A stretch of DNA of 64,000 nt from Haloarcula taiwanensis (GTDB lineage Archaea; Halobacteriota; Halobacteria; Halobacteriales; Haloarculaceae), in the NCBI GenBank assembly GCA_002844335.1, contig CP019155.1, positions 1-64,000 of the forward strand, given 5' to 3'. Positions 17,330-26,536 of the stretch are shown in pieces (position 1 is the first letter of the stretch; every line of letters begins with the position of its first letter). The notes beneath the pieces were generated by a model. That model was given only the letters and a program-made list of their open reading frames with translations. It ran no database searches and was not told the DNA's origin. The position numbers were made by a program, and so were the translations under genes.

Positions 17330-18577
17330 CTACATCTCACAGCCGAGGTCACTGGCTGGTGGCAGCGTCTCCGACCCTGGGACCTGGTCGAGGAGTTCAA
17401 CATCCGCTGTGTCACCGTCGCCCTCGGTGAGTTTCGCCATCCACGTCGGGTTCGTGGCCTGATGGTCGCTCTCTCGAAGGGTAATGTCTCCCAGTACTGT
17501 CGTGAACGTGCCACCTTCGAGGGCGTCTCGGACATCCGCCGGTTCAGTGCTTCCGGCCTCGGCCATTCCTTTGGCCATCAACCGCAGCGAGTCGTAGCCA
17601 ACGCGGGCGAAGTTGCCTGGCTCACGGTCGTTCTCGCTGGCGTAGGCCTCAACGAACGCCTGATTGTCACCGGTGTCGAGCGAAGGGTCGTACCGAGCGC
17701 CGCCGAATGTGCCGACGCTGTTCGACCCGGTCCCGGCACGGACACTCTGGAACGTCTGGGTCGGACCGACAACAGCGATCTGGTCAGTGAGGCCCTGATC
17801 CGCGGCCTGGTTGGTGAAGTTCACCAGATCACCACCGGTCATCCCTAGAACGACCACGTCGGCGTCAGAGTTGCTGATCTGCGTGATGAACGAGCCGTAG
17901 TTGCTAGCACCCAGCTCGGACGTTGATGTCCCGACCTCGGTGTAGTCGTCGCTGGCGGCCGCCATGCGCCTGCTGGTACGGTTGTACACCGAGTCGCCGT
18001 ACGCGTAGTCCGCGTAGTGGAACCAAACGTTGGTCCCCAGATTGTTGACTGAGTACGCCGATATCGCCTCGGCAATCTGTGCGGTGTTCGTTTCGAATCG
18101 GAACACCCATTCGTTGCAGGCAGACCCGGTGATCGGGACGGCTGCGCCGCCGGGGAAGTAGATATGCTCCGACTGAGCGGCAAAGTCGTTCAGCCCGAGT
18201 GCAACGGAGCTTGATATCGCACCGAACACAAACTCTGCTCCCTCTTCTTGAACGACGCGCTGTGCCTCGGACTGTGCAGCCCCGGCCTCGGTTTCTGTAT
18301 CGCCCGTCACCAACTCGAACTCGAAGTCGTAATCGTCGTTGTTGTTTATCTCCGTTACAGCGAGTTCAGCCCCAGTGCGCTGGCCCGGTCCGAGAGAGCT
18401 GAACGGGCCAGTCATCGGGTTCAGGCTCGCAACGGTCACTGCCGCGTCACCACCTGTTGAGCCACCCTGACAACCGGCGAGGCCAAGCGCGCCGACCGCG
18501 CCGGCGGCGGCGAGGAACTGTCTCCGTGACCGGGCGATTCCTACAGTACGGTCTGGTGAAGTACCTTCGCTCGACAT
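17330..18577 (-). CDS. LIV-type ABC transporter substrate-binding lipoprotein
   Basis: A 415-residue type-1 periplasmic-binding-fold protein. The N-terminus has a twin-arginine motif (RSRRQFLAAAG, residues 16-26) followed by a lipobox LAGC with C36, so it is probably exported folded through Tat and lipid-anchored outside the cell, as is usual in haloarchaea. The mature part begins with the VTVASLNPMTGPFSSLG strand of LivK/AmiC-type receptors. First gene of the importer operon, 8 bases before the fused permease. LivK-fold receptors in degradation loci often bind aromatic acids, so branched-chain amino acids should not be assumed. Confidence 0.9.
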   Translation of the reverse strand: MSSEGTSPDRTVGIARSRRQFLAAAGAVGALGLAGCQGGSTGGDAAVTVASLNPMTGPFSSLGPGQRTGAELAVTEINNNDDYDFEFELVTGDTETEAGAAQSEAQRVVQEEGAEFVFGAISSSVALGLNDFAAQSEHIYFPGGAAVPITGSACNEWVFRFETNTAQIAEAISAYSVNNLGTNVWFHYADYAYGDSVYNRTSRRMAAASDDYTEVGTSTSELGASNYGSFITQISNSDADVVVLGMTGGDLVNFTNQAADQGLTDQIAVVGPTQTFQSVRAGTGSNSVGTFGGARYDPSLDTGDNQAFVEAYASENDREPGNFARVGYDSLRLMAKGMAEAGSTEPADVRDALEGGTFTTVLGDITLRESDHQATNPTWMAKLTEGDGDTADVELLDQVPGSETLPPASDLGCEM

Positions 18578-18706
18578 AGGTTCATTATCTATTGTTAAGC
18601 AAATCGTATTAAAGCCTTGCCCCTGTCAGCGCGTATCGCGCCGTTCAAGCGGGTCAGTAGCTGTGGTGTCCCGGCTCGTGACTCCTGCTTCCCACTGCGG
18701 TGGTGA

Positions 18707-21556
18707 CTATCTGGTGGTGTCGGTTTGTCTGTACAGCCACGCCAGCGCCGTCCCGAGTACCGCTGTCGCCCCAGTCAGTGTCGTGAAGCCGGGTCCACTG
18801 GCGTCCGTCACAGGAGGCGTCCCCGTTGCTGTGTCCGCGCTCTCCGTCTCATCGGTAGTCGTTGCGCCGCTCGCCGCAGTACCCTCGTCTGTCTCGGTGC
18901 CGTCCGGCGTCGGCGTGTTACCGATAGCAGCGCCAGTTGAGTTTGCCGGCAGCGCCAGCGTTCGGGACTCGGTTGTGGCGGACTCAATAGCTGCGTCGGC
19001 GAACAACAGCTGTTTGTACTCGAAATTCTCGAACATCGCCAGCTGGTCGGCATAATGCTCGCCAGTGGTGCCGTCTGGTGCGACGTAGCCGTCGTTCCCG
19101 GGCGGGAGGATGTTCTCTGCCTCCGGGTCGTCACTGAGCCGGACGACGTGGTTCTCAGTTCCGCGGTTCATCAGCGCCGTGTTCCCCGCGGATGTGGCAC
19201 CGATAGGCATCCCGAACAGCGCGAGATTGTCGAACTCATGGAGTGCTGCCTCACGACGCCAGGTCTTTGGGGCCCCGTCGTATTGCTCGGCGAGTTCGCC
19301 CACGGCCGTCCGGAACGCGCTGACCAGCGCGTCGGTAATATCTCCATCCGCGTACTCTGCCTGCGTCGTCAGTGCTGTCTCCGCCGGGTTGAGGACCCGC
19401 ATCAGGGTGCCGCGACCGTAGTCGTAGCCGAGGAAGAACGATGCCGGGCCGTAGGCACTCCCGAACGTCTCGCTGAAAACCTCGTCCAGAATGTACGGGA
19501 ACGTCGCATCCCAGATGGTGTACCCGGGAGAGTGGCGTCCCTCGTTGTCTTCGCCGTCGGCCTGTGCGAAGTGGTCCCACGAGGCCAGTTCGTCGCGTGC
19601 TTGCTGTTCGGTGTCGGAGAGGTCTACGTCCGCAAGCGCATCCAGCAAATGGTCTCTATACCGAATCGAACGCAGGTCGGTGAAGGAGATATCGTAGACG
19701 ACAGTCTTCAGGAAGTCGTAATCAACTGTTCCCTCCTGTGCTAACCGCTGCTCAACTAGATTGATGATCCGTTGCACACGGTGGTCGGTCGACCACGAGT
19801 AGCTCAGGTCGCCGTTGTTCCACGCAGGCGCGGGTTTGTTGTTCCACTGTGCCGAGTACCCCGGCTCGGGGTTGATTGCGTAGGGCACGTCACCGTCAGC
19901 CGCGCGCAGGTAGTCCGACGCCGTGAGTTCGTACTGTGTTCCATCTGCTGGCAACCGAGTGTCCCAGTCGACCGCTTCGCTGTCCGGGTACCGACCGAGA
20001 TGGACATACGCGATGTCACCGTCTTTGTCGGCCCACATGAAGTTCAACGCATAGTCACACCGCTGGGCTGATTCCCGGAACTCCTCGGCGTCCGTCGCGA
20101 ACTGACACTCATAGAAGGCCCGCCAGCAGTTCATATGCCGGCCGGCGTATGACTTCGTCTGTGCCAGTGCTTCCCCGTTGTCAGGGTCCCACTGGGTCAC
20201 GACACCGTGGCGAGTGAACCGTTCAGTATACGTCACGTCCTCGCCGTCAGCGACGGTGATTGTCTGTTCGGCCGTTTCGACCTCGTACTCCTCGCCCTGA
20301 AAGGAGTACGTGTCCGGCCCCGACGAGTTGGTCGTGATCGACTCCGTGAACATCTGGATGCAGTTATCGATTCCGGCAGTCGAGGTCAGTGCCCCGTTGC
20401 GGTTGTGTCCGAACATGATGAAGGGATACCCCGCAACAGTGACACCGGCGATGTCGAAGTCCGGGCCGTGCAGGCTCGCCTCGTACATTATCGAGGGCGT
20501 GTTGAACCCCATCTGTGGCCCGCCCATCAGTAGCGCATCGCCGCTGGCCGTGATGTCACCCTGGACAGCGAGAGCGTTGCTGCCGTACTTGATCGGGAGG
20601 CCAAGCCTGTCGAGTCCGGACGCAATCGTTCGCATCCGCTCCATTTCGCCTTCGTGCATCCCTTCGGGGTCAGCTGGCGGCGTGTACTCCCCACCAGTCA
20701 CCAGATTGCTCGGCAGCACAGACGAACCGCTTGCCCCACGTGTCACCCTGTCTGTCTCCTGTCCCTCAGTCACGTTGGGTGTTGGCTCCGCACCCACGTC
20801 GGTATAGGGAGGAGAGTAGATATCCGATGGCTGGACCGTCGAGGTCGGGCAACCGGGGTCGTCGCCCCATTGCAGGTCCTCGAATAGCTCCATCGCACGC
20901 TGTTCGCTACCAGTTTCCTGCGTGAGCGTGTCGAGAACTGTCGCACCGAGTGTTTCGAGCTGGAAGCCGCTGAAATACGCCATACTGGCGACGAACATCC
21001 CGGCAGCGTCCGTCGTGGTAAACTCCTCGGGCTCGAACCCGTGCTCCTGAAAGGCCTGATGGAATTGCAGTTCCTCGCTTTCACGGACTTCGGTAATGTA
21101 TCGGTTGATACCATCTGTAAACGCCTGCAGGACCGCTCGCTGGTCCGCCGTCAACTGTTCAGCGGCCTGCTCGTCCAGTGACGGCTCGCCGGCGGTGTTG
21201 CGCCGCGCCTCGATATCGAACTGGACCCAGTCGGTGTCCTCGTCGCCCGCACCGAGGACCGCCGCGACAGTCCCGTGATAGTACCGCCGGTACAGTTCGA
21301 GCTGATAAAGCCGGTCTGCCGCCGTTGCGTATCCGAATCCGTAGAACGCCGGTGCGCGGCTGTCGGCGTCGCGGGCGTAAACATGTGGGACGCCATAGTC
21401 GTCTCGTCGTATCGTGACCGTGGCATCGTCTTCTTGCGCGTAGGCTAACTCCGTCTCGATGGCACCGATTCCAGCCATGCCGGTAACCGCAGCGCCTGTC
21501 TTCAGAAGCGTTCGTCGCGAGAGGTGCTGCCACGAGTGCTGGTGCTGTGCTGGCAT
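18707..21556 (-). CDS. Exported penicillin-acylase-family amidase with C-terminal anchor
   Basis: A 949-residue Ntn-hydrolase of the penicillin/acyl-homoserine-lactone acylase family. The N-terminus has a Tat signal (SRRTLLKTGAAVTG, about residues 13-26) ending near AYA. The chain then follows the family: alpha-chain, spacer, and the autocleavage site G-S in KYGSNALAV, where S326 would be the new N-terminal nucleophile of the beta-chain. The C-terminus has a Thr/Ser/Asp-rich linker followed by PGF, a hydrophobic helix and a basic tail, the layout of PGF-CTERM proteins processed by archaeosortase A. So it is likely displayed on the cell surface. Known relatives cleave phenylacetyl or acyl amides. 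The start at 21556 gives the Tat signal; an upstream extension is ignored. Confidence 0.88.
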   Translation of the reverse strand: MPAQHQHSWQHLSRRTLLKTGAAVTGMAGIGAIETELAYAQEDDATVTIRRDDYGVPHVYARDADSRAPAFYGFGYATAADRLYQLELYRRYYHGTVAAVLGAGDEDTDWVQFDIEARRNTAGEPSLDEQAAEQLTADQRAVLQAFTDGINRYITEVRESEELQFHQAFQEHGFEPEEFTTTDAAGMFVASMAYFSGFQLETLGATVLDTLTQETGSEQRAMELFEDLQWGDDPGCPTSTVQPSDIYSPPYTDVGAEPTPNVTEGQETDRVTRGASGSSVLPSNLVTGGEYTPPADPEGMHEGEMERMRTIASGLDRLGLPIKYGSNALAVQGDITASGDALLMGGPQMGFNTPSIMYEASLHGPDFDIAGVTVAGYPFIMFGHNRNGALTSTAGIDNCIQMFTESITTNSSGPDTYSFQGEEYEVETAEQTITVADGEDVTYTERFTRHGVVTQWDPDNGEALAQTKSYAGRHMNCWRAFYECQFATDAEEFRESAQRCDYALNFMWADKDGDIAYVHLGRYPDSEAVDWDTRLPADGTQYELTASDYLRAADGDVPYAINPEPGYSAQWNNKPAPAWNNGDLSYSWSTDHRVQRIINLVEQRLAQEGTVDYDFLKTVVYDISFTDLRSIRYRDHLLDALADVDLSDTEQQARDELASWDHFAQADGEDNEGRHSPGYTIWDATFPYILDEVFSETFGSAYGPASFFLGYDYGRGTLMRVLNPAETALTTQAEYADGDITDALVSAFRTAVGELAEQYDGAPKTWRREAALHEFDNLALFGMPIGATSAGNTALMNRGTENHVVRLSDDPEAENILPPGNDGYVAPDGTTGEHYADQLAMFENFEYKQLLFADAAIESATTESRTLALPANSTGAAIGNTPTPDGTETDEGTAASGATTTDETESADTATGTPPVTDASGPGFTTLTGATAVLGTALAWLYRQTDTTR

Positions 21557-21747
21557 CCCGTAGTCGACAGTCCGGATATTTAATAAATATTTGGGGACAT
21601 TTCTGGGCGTGTCAATGAGATGCCTTTCCAGATGCGGTATCAGGGTCGGTCTGTCCCGGCCAATTCGCCCAGCACCCGCACTGAGTTCAACGGCCGCCCG
21701 CACTCACGGCCCAAGCATATAATTGGGAGCCTGCCGCAGTTCTCGCC

Positions 21748-22218
21748 ATGTCTGTGGACCCGCCGATCCGTGTCGACCACATCGGGATCGCTGTCGAGCA
21801 TATCGCCGACGCTGAGCCGTTCCTGTTCGCACTCGGCTGCCGGAAACTCGTCGAAGAGTCCGTCGAAGGGCGGTTTCGCTGGGCGCAGTACGACTTCAAT
21901 CAAGACGCGTCGCGGCTCGAACTTATCGCACCCGAGGCACCGGACACGTTCCTCACGTCGTACCTCGACGACTACGGGCCGGGATTGCACCACATCACGC
22001 TCGAAGTGGCTGCTGTTGACGCGGTGAAAGCAGTACTGGAGCGCAACGGATACAGTGTCGTCGAATACCATGAATATCAGGACTGGACCGAGGCGTTTGT
22101 GCCACCATCGAACCCGACCGGAGCGCTCGTTCAGCTGTTCGAGTATCACGATAGTTACGACGCTGACCGGCCACCTGCCGAGAAGCTCTACGTCGATGGG
22201 AGCCGACTCGATGGCTGA
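21748..22218 (+). CDS. VOC-superfamily protein, methylmalonyl-CoA epimerase-like
   Basis: A 156-residue glyoxalase/VOC-fold protein with two beta-alpha-beta-beta-beta repeats. Candidate metal ligands are visible: histidine in VDHIGIAVEH, the pair in GLHHITLEV and glutamate in LVQLFEYH, the pattern of methylmalonyl-CoA epimerases and related lyases. The epimerase would fit propionyl-CoA handling by the biotin-dependent carboxylase at 40865-44370, but VOC proteins also act as aromatic dioxygenases, so the assignment is tentative. It is divergent from the acylase gene. Confidence 0.75.
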   Translation: MSVDPPIRVDHIGIAVEHIADAEPFLFALGCRKLVEESVEGRFRWAQYDFNQDASRLELIAPEAPDTFLTSYLDDYGPGLHHITLEVAAVDAVKAVLERNGYSVVEYHEYQDWTEAFVPPSNPTGALVQLFEYHDSYDADRPPAEKLYVDGSRLDG

Positions 22219-22278
22219 CATCTGCGACGGTTCGCTCTCGGGAAGCTGAGTCAAGCGGGAACAGCAGGAGCGACGCTA

Positions 22279-22605
22279 TCAGTCGTCTCTTTCGTCGAGC
22301 TGGACCGTTTCCTCGACGATAAGCCGTGGGCCTGCGTCCAGATCGATAAACTCGGCCGCGTCAGCCTGAACCGTCTCGGCAAGGTCTGAATCGAACGCAG
22401 CGCTGAGTGCGTCCATGTCCTCGAAATACAGCTCCAGCACGCCGTCGTAGGCTGCACGCTCTGGGTCCGTTGGGACAGACGTCACGTAGCGTTGCAGCCC
22501 TGGCAGGTCCTTTGCTAACTCCGAGTGGTCCCCTTGCCATCGGTCGGCGAACTCCTCGTGAGTGTACCCATCTCTCCGGACGAGTAAGTCGACAATTTTT
22601 GTCAT
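22279..22605 (-). CDS. EthD-domain protein
   Basis: A 108-residue single EthD-type dimeric alpha/beta-barrel protein (KIVDLLVRRDGYTHEEFADRW start, YDGVLELYFEDMDAL strand). It resembles each half of the tandem protein at 8786-9505: the same arginine, the HxEF(A/V)DxW segment and the TDPE turn. Such proteins are found beside aromatic and ether degradation genes and may act as small isomerases, decarboxylases or carriers; no catalytic residues can be assigned. It is divergent from the second iclR gene, whose operator-like palindrome lies between them, so both may be controlled by it. Confidence 0.8.
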   Translation of the reverse strand: MTKIVDLLVRRDGYTHEEFADRWQGDHSELAKDLPGLQRYVTSVPTDPERAAYDGVLELYFEDMDALSAAFDSDLAETVQADAAEFIDLDAGPRLIVEETVQLDERDD

Positions 22606-22663
22606 GCGTGCGCCAAGTCGTCAGGGATTGGCTTTTAGCTACCGATCCGATCTGGCTGTATTA

Positions 22664-22680
22664 GTTCAAGCTACTCGAAC
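22664..22680. promoter_or_regulatory. Candidate IclR operator between ethD and iclR
   Basis: GTTCAAGCTACTCGAAC, arms GTTCAA / TCGAAC with one mismatch. It lies 25-41 bases before the iclR ATG at 22705, where the TATA region would be, and 59 bases before the divergent EthD start at 22605. Ten leading bases equal those of the site at 12510. Confidence 0.5.
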
Positions 22681-22704
22681 ACAACACTTGTAAGCCAATT
22701 AGAC

Positions 22705-23487
22705 ATGTGTGTACGTATGGCAATCCCACCCGCTGTCAACAGGCCGGTCGGAACAATCGAGCGAGCAATCGAGATTATGGAGTATCTCAAGAGACACGAC
22801 ACGGCCACGGTGTCGGAGATGACAGAGCACCTCGGCTGTGCGAAGAGTACGACGCACAGATACATGAAGACACTCGCGGCCAATAGCCTCCTCGTCGAGG
22901 ACGACAACGAGTATCAGCTCGGCATCCGCTTTCTGGACTACGGCGAAGTGGCACGGAACAAGTACCGTCTCTACGACGAGGCAAAGCCGAGAGTCGACGA
23001 ACTCGCGGAGGAGACCGAGGAGAAAATCTGGTGTGCAGTCGAAGAGCACGGCCGCAGCGTCCACATCTACGGCGCTCAGGGCAAACACTCGGTACAGACG
23101 TACGCCCGGGTTGGCCATCGGAACTATCTCCACCAGCACGCTGCGGGGAAAGCCATACTGGCACACCTTCCGGATAGCCAGATCACAGAGACCATCGACA
23201 GGCATGGGTTGCCCGGCCGGACGCCACAGACCATCACCGACCGGGACGAACTCTGGGCGGAAATCGAGACCATCCGTGACCGCGGATACGCGTTCAACTT
23301 TCAGGAATCGGTGGAGGGACTGCACGCGGTCGGGGCCCCGATTACGGATGAAAACGACATTGCCATCGGAGCAATCAGTGTTTCCGGCCCGGCAAGCCGG
23401 CTTGAGGGGGCCATTCTCCGGGACGAACTGCCGACGCTGCTACTGGGCGTCGTCAACGAGATCGGGATCAATATGGCCCATCCGTGA
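22705..23487 (+). CDS. IclR-family transcriptional regulator (second copy)
   Basis: A 260-residue IclR protein: winged helix at about residues 12-75 (TVSEMTEHLGCAKSTTHRYM is the helix-turn-helix) and effector domain with the EKIWCAVEEHGRSVHIYGAQG and AVGAPITDENDIAIGAISVSGPASR segments. It is clearly a paralogue of the regulator at 12811-13563. A second in-frame ATG at 22717 is also possible. It is convergent with the enoyl-CoA hydratase operon and divergent from an EthD gene. Aromatic or acyl acids are the likely effectors by family. Confidence 0.9.
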   Translation: MCVRMAIPPAVNRPVGTIERAIEIMEYLKRHDTATVSEMTEHLGCAKSTTHRYMKTLAANSLLVEDDNEYQLGIRFLDYGEVARNKYRLYDEAKPRVDELAEETEEKIWCAVEEHGRSVHIYGAQGKHSVQTYARVGHRNYLHQHAAGKAILAHLPDSQITETIDRHGLPGRTPQTITDRDELWAEIETIRDRGYAFNFQESVEGLHAVGAPITDENDIAIGAISVSGPASRLEGAILRDELPTLLLGVVNEIGINMAHP

Positions 23488-23592
23488 GGTCAGCAGCAGG
23501 GTTCGAACGGAGCAACGGGAGGGGTTGGCATTGTGTGTCGCTGGGTATGGCTGTGACTGTGCGGGCGTCCCCGTTCCCGGGACAGCGCGGGC

Positions 23593-24405
23593 TCACTCGC
23601 TGGCCCACTCCGGCTCTCTGTCTTCGAGGAACGCGTCGATCCCCTCGTCCTTGTCGCCAGTTGCGAACAGCTGTGCGAACAGTTCGGCTTCGTACTCGAT
23701 GCCGGCTTCGAGATCCATTCGGGAACTGGCACGGACGGCTTTCTTCGCCAGTTCGAGCGCCGCGGGGCTTTTCTCTGCAATCGACGCCGCTATCTCGTAG
23801 ACCCGCTCATCGAAGACGTCGTCGTCGTGGACCTCGTCGACGAGGCCGATGTCGGCGGCCTCTGTTGCGTCGATGAGGTCGCCGGTAAGGATAAGCCGCA
23901 TAGCGTGGCCTTCGCCAACCAGACGCGGCAGTCGCTGTGTCCCGCCGCCGCCGGGCATGATGCCGAGGTTGATTTCCGGCTGGCCGAACTTCGCGTCCGT
24001 ATGCGCAATCCGGATATCAGCAGCCTGAATCAGCTCACAGCCGCCGCCGAGCGCGTGCCCGTTGATGCGGGCGATGACCGGCATCGGGCATTCGTCGACG
24101 TATTCGTAGACCCGGGGTCGCTTGCTCGCCTCCCGTTGCTCTAGCATATCCCGCTCGCGGAGTTCCGTCACGTCCGCACCCGCAACGAATGCGCCGGTGT
24201 CTGCCGCGCCAGTCAACACGACAGCACGGACATCGCTGTCCGGGATTGCGTCGAAGACCTGTTTGAACTCCGACCGCAACTGGGTATTGAGCGCGTTTCG
24301 AGCCTCCGGCCGGTGTAACTCGACGGTGGCGACATTCTCGACGCGGTCACCGACGCTCACCGAAACCGTTTCACAGTCCGCCGCGGCGTCAGCGAGGTCC
24401 GTCAT
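23593..24405 (-). CDS. Enoyl-CoA hydratase (PaaF-like)
   Basis: A 270-residue crotonase-fold protein. Both hydratase glutamates are present: E124 in GGGCEL and E144 in FGQPEINLG, equal to E144 and E164 of rat enoyl-CoA hydratase. The oxyanion-hole segment VAGADV is near residue 75. So it should hydrate 2-enoyl-CoA esters to (S)-3-hydroxyacyl-CoA; in the phenylacetate pathway this is the PaaF step on dehydroadipyl-CoA. Its start overlaps the upstream 3-hydroxyacyl-CoA dehydrogenase gene by 4 bases, giving direct coupling of consecutive steps. Other short- or medium-chain enoyl-CoA substrates are possible. Confidence 0.85.
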   Translation of the reverse strand: MTDLADAAADCETVSVSVGDRVENVATVELHRPEARNALNTQLRSEFKQVFDAIPDSDVRAVVLTGAADTGAFVAGADVTELRERDMLEQREASKRPRVYEYVDECPMPVIARINGHALGGGCELIQAADIRIAHTDAKFGQPEINLGIMPGGGGTQRLPRLVGEGHAMRLILTGDLIDATEAADIGLVDEVHDDDVFDERVYEIAASIAEKSPAALELAKKAVRASSRMDLEAGIEYEAELFAQLFATGDKDEGIDAFLEDREPEWASE

Positions 24406-25286
24406 GCGTCCCCCCAGTCGCCGCTGGTACCGACGACGTCACCGTCCTCCCAGACGTAGAACCCCTCGCCGGATTTCTTGCCGAGTTTTCCGGCCCGGAC
24501 CTTCCGTTTCAGGATCTGTGGCGGGCGGAACCGTTCGCCGAGTTCCGCACGCAGGTATTCGAGGATGTCGAGTCGGACGTCGAGACCGACGACATCGCCG
24601 AGTTCGATCGGTCCCATCGGGTGATTGTAGCCGAGTTCCATCGCGGTGTCGATGTCCCGCGGTGTTGCAACGCCCTCCTGCACCATCCGCATCGCTTCGA
24701 CGCCCAGAGAGACACCAAGCCGAGAGGAGGCAAAGCCCGGTGCGTCAGCCACCTCCACCGGTGTCTTGTCGATCCCGTTCACGAACTCCCGGGCACGCGA
24801 AACGGTCTCGGCGCTCGTCTGTTCCGCGACGACGATCTCGACGAGTGCCATGATATGTACAGGATTGAAGAAGTGGAGGCCGATAGCTCGTTCCGGATAG
24901 TCGAGGACACTCGCTATCTCAGTCAGTGACAGCGAGGAGGTGTTTGACGCGATAAGCGTCGCCGGGTCGACGTGGGATTCGACCTCGGTGAGCGTCTCGT
25001 GTTTGATATCCATGTCTTCGGGGACTGCTTCCACGACGAGGTCTGCGCCGGTCACAGCCTCCTCGAGCGATGTTGTCCCCGTGAGACGGTCCAGTGCTGC
25101 TTCGGCCGTCGGCTCTGACACTTTCTCCCGGGCGATACCCTCTTCGAGATTCGACTCGATGGCGGCCAGGCCGTCATCAACGATATCTGCCTCGATATCG
25201 CGGAGAAAGACGTCGTGACTAGCCATTGCCGACACTTGAGCGATACCGTGGCCCATGGTACCGGCGCCTAGAATAGCTACGTGCAT
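24402..25286 (-). CDS. 3-hydroxyacyl-CoA dehydrogenase (PaaH/Hbd-like)
   Basis: A 294-residue NAD-dependent enzyme with the dinucleotide motif GAGTMGHG at residues about 6-13, the catalytic histidine in GLHFFNPVHIMALVEIV (about residue 135-152) and the C-terminal domain with NHPMGPIELGDVVGLD. Length matches stand-alone short-chain 3-hydroxyacyl-CoA dehydrogenases, not the fused FadB type. In this setting it fits oxidation of 3-hydroxyadipyl-CoA (PaaH). A second ATG three bases upstream (25289) is equally possible. It overlaps the hydratase gene by 4 bases and is divergent from a thiolase gene about 99 bases away, so the pathway steps sit together. Confidence 0.88.
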   Translation of the reverse strand: MHVAILGAGTMGHGIAQVSAMASHDVFLRDIEADIVDDGLAAIESNLEEGIAREKVSEPTAEAALDRLTGTTSLEEAVTGADLVVEAVPEDMDIKHETLTEVESHVDPATLIASNTSSLSLTEIASVLDYPERAIGLHFFNPVHIMALVEIVVAEQTSAETVSRAREFVNGIDKTPVEVADAPGFASSRLGVSLGVEAMRMVQEGVATPRDIDTAMELGYNHPMGPIELGDVVGLDVRLDILEYLRAELGERFRPPQILKRKVRAGKLGKKSGEGFYVWEDGDVVGTSGDWGDA

Positions 25287-25384
25287 CATTTCTCAGCACA
25301 GTAGCGAGGGGTAAAAACGTTGCCTGCGTCCCGCCGCAGTGTGGCCTGCATTTAATACAGCGGCCACGGTAAGAGTCGGTGAGG

Positions 25385-26527
25385 ATGACTGGTTCCGACT
25401 CGCAAGCCGTCGTTGTCGATGCTGTACGAACGCCACAGGTGCCGAAGGATGGCGCGCTGGCCGGGACACACCCCGAAGACCTCGTCACCACCGTGCTTGC
25501 TGCACTCGTCGACCGGACCGGTGTTCCGGCTGTCGAGTGGGACGACTTCCGACTCGGGTGTGCAAATCAGGAGGGAGAGCAGGGACGAAACCTCGCCCGG
25601 CAGTCGATACTCGCCGGCGGGTTTCCGGAAACAGTGCCCGGAGCGACAACGACCCGCCTGTGTGGCTCGTCACTGACAACGCTCGTCGACGCCGCTCGTG
25701 CCATCGAGGCGGGCGACGGTGCGGTGTATCCAGTCGCCGGCGTGGAACACATGAGCACCGTCCCCTTCTCTGACTGGCTGCATCCCGCTATCGAGCGGCG
25801 GTACGACCCCGACAGGCTGCCGATGGGACAGACGGCCGAAACCATCGCACGAAACCACGATATCAGCCGAAAATCTCAGGACGAGTTTGCGCTGCGGTCA
25901 CACGAGCGGGCGATCGCTGCGATGAACGGCGGCCGATTCGATGCAGAGACCGTGCCCGTCCACACCGACGAGACAGCGATAGAGGCCGACAAGACACCAC
26001 GGGCAGACACGTCAGTCGAGCAGTTGAGCGAACTCCCGACTGTGTTTCGCGACGACGAGGCGGCGACGGTTACGCCGGGGAACGCGTCACCGCTGACCGA
26101 CGGGGCCGCTGGGATGCTCGTCACCTCGGCAGCGTACGCAGACCAGCACGATCTCGATGTCCTCGCCCGGGTCGAGACGCGGGCCGTCGCCGGTGTCGAC
26201 CCGCTAGTCATGGGACGGGGGCCGATTCCGGCGACCCATGCTGCACTGGACGACGCCGACCTGACAATCGACGATATCGACCTTGTGGAACTCAACGAGG
26301 CGTTTGCAGCCCAGAGCCTCCACTGCAAACGCGAACTGGGGATTCCGACCGAACGGCTCAACGTCAACGGCGGGGCTATCGCGTTAGGGCATCCGCTTGG
26401 CTGTTCGGGGGCACGAATCACGACGACGTTACTGCATGAGATGCAACGGCAAGACGCGACGCACGGACTGGCGACGATGTGTGTCGGGTTTGGTCAGGGT
26501 GTCGCGGTTGTGTTCGAGCGTCCCTGA
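25385..26527 (+). CDS. Acetyl-CoA acyltransferase / thiolase (PaaJ-like)
   Basis: A 380-residue thiolase with the full catalytic set: acyl-accepting cysteine in RLCGSSL (about residue 93), the NEAFAAQ asparagine motif, the GHPLGCSGAR histidine and the C-terminal cysteine in MCVGFGQG. This is the degradative or biosynthetic thiolase I/II layout. Placed divergently from the hydroxyacyl-CoA dehydrogenase and hydratase genes it would complete beta-oxidation; in the phenylacetate route the equivalent is PaaJ, which cleaves 3-oxoadipyl-CoA and its unsaturated homologue. The ATG at 25385 is preferred over a GTG two codons upstream. Confidence 0.88.
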   Translation: MTGSDSQAVVVDAVRTPQVPKDGALAGTHPEDLVTTVLAALVDRTGVPAVEWDDFRLGCANQEGEQGRNLARQSILAGGFPETVPGATTTRLCGSSLTTLVDAARAIEAGDGAVYPVAGVEHMSTVPFSDWLHPAIERRYDPDRLPMGQTAETIARNHDISRKSQDEFALRSHERAIAAMNGGRFDAETVPVHTDETAIEADKTPRADTSVEQLSELPTVFRDDEAATVTPGNASPLTDGAAGMLVTSAAYADQHDLDVLARVETRAVAGVDPLVMGRGPIPATHAALDDADLTIDDIDLVELNEAFAAQSLHCKRELGIPTERLNVNGGAIALGHPLGCSGARITTTLLHEMQRQDATHGLATMCVGFGQGVAVVFERP

Positions 26528-26536
26528 TACTGGCGG

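Noticed and set aside
13821-18577. Calling the importer a branched-chain amino acid transporter outright
   Set aside because: LIV-type systems in catabolic loci often carry other acids; motifs do not decide the ligand.
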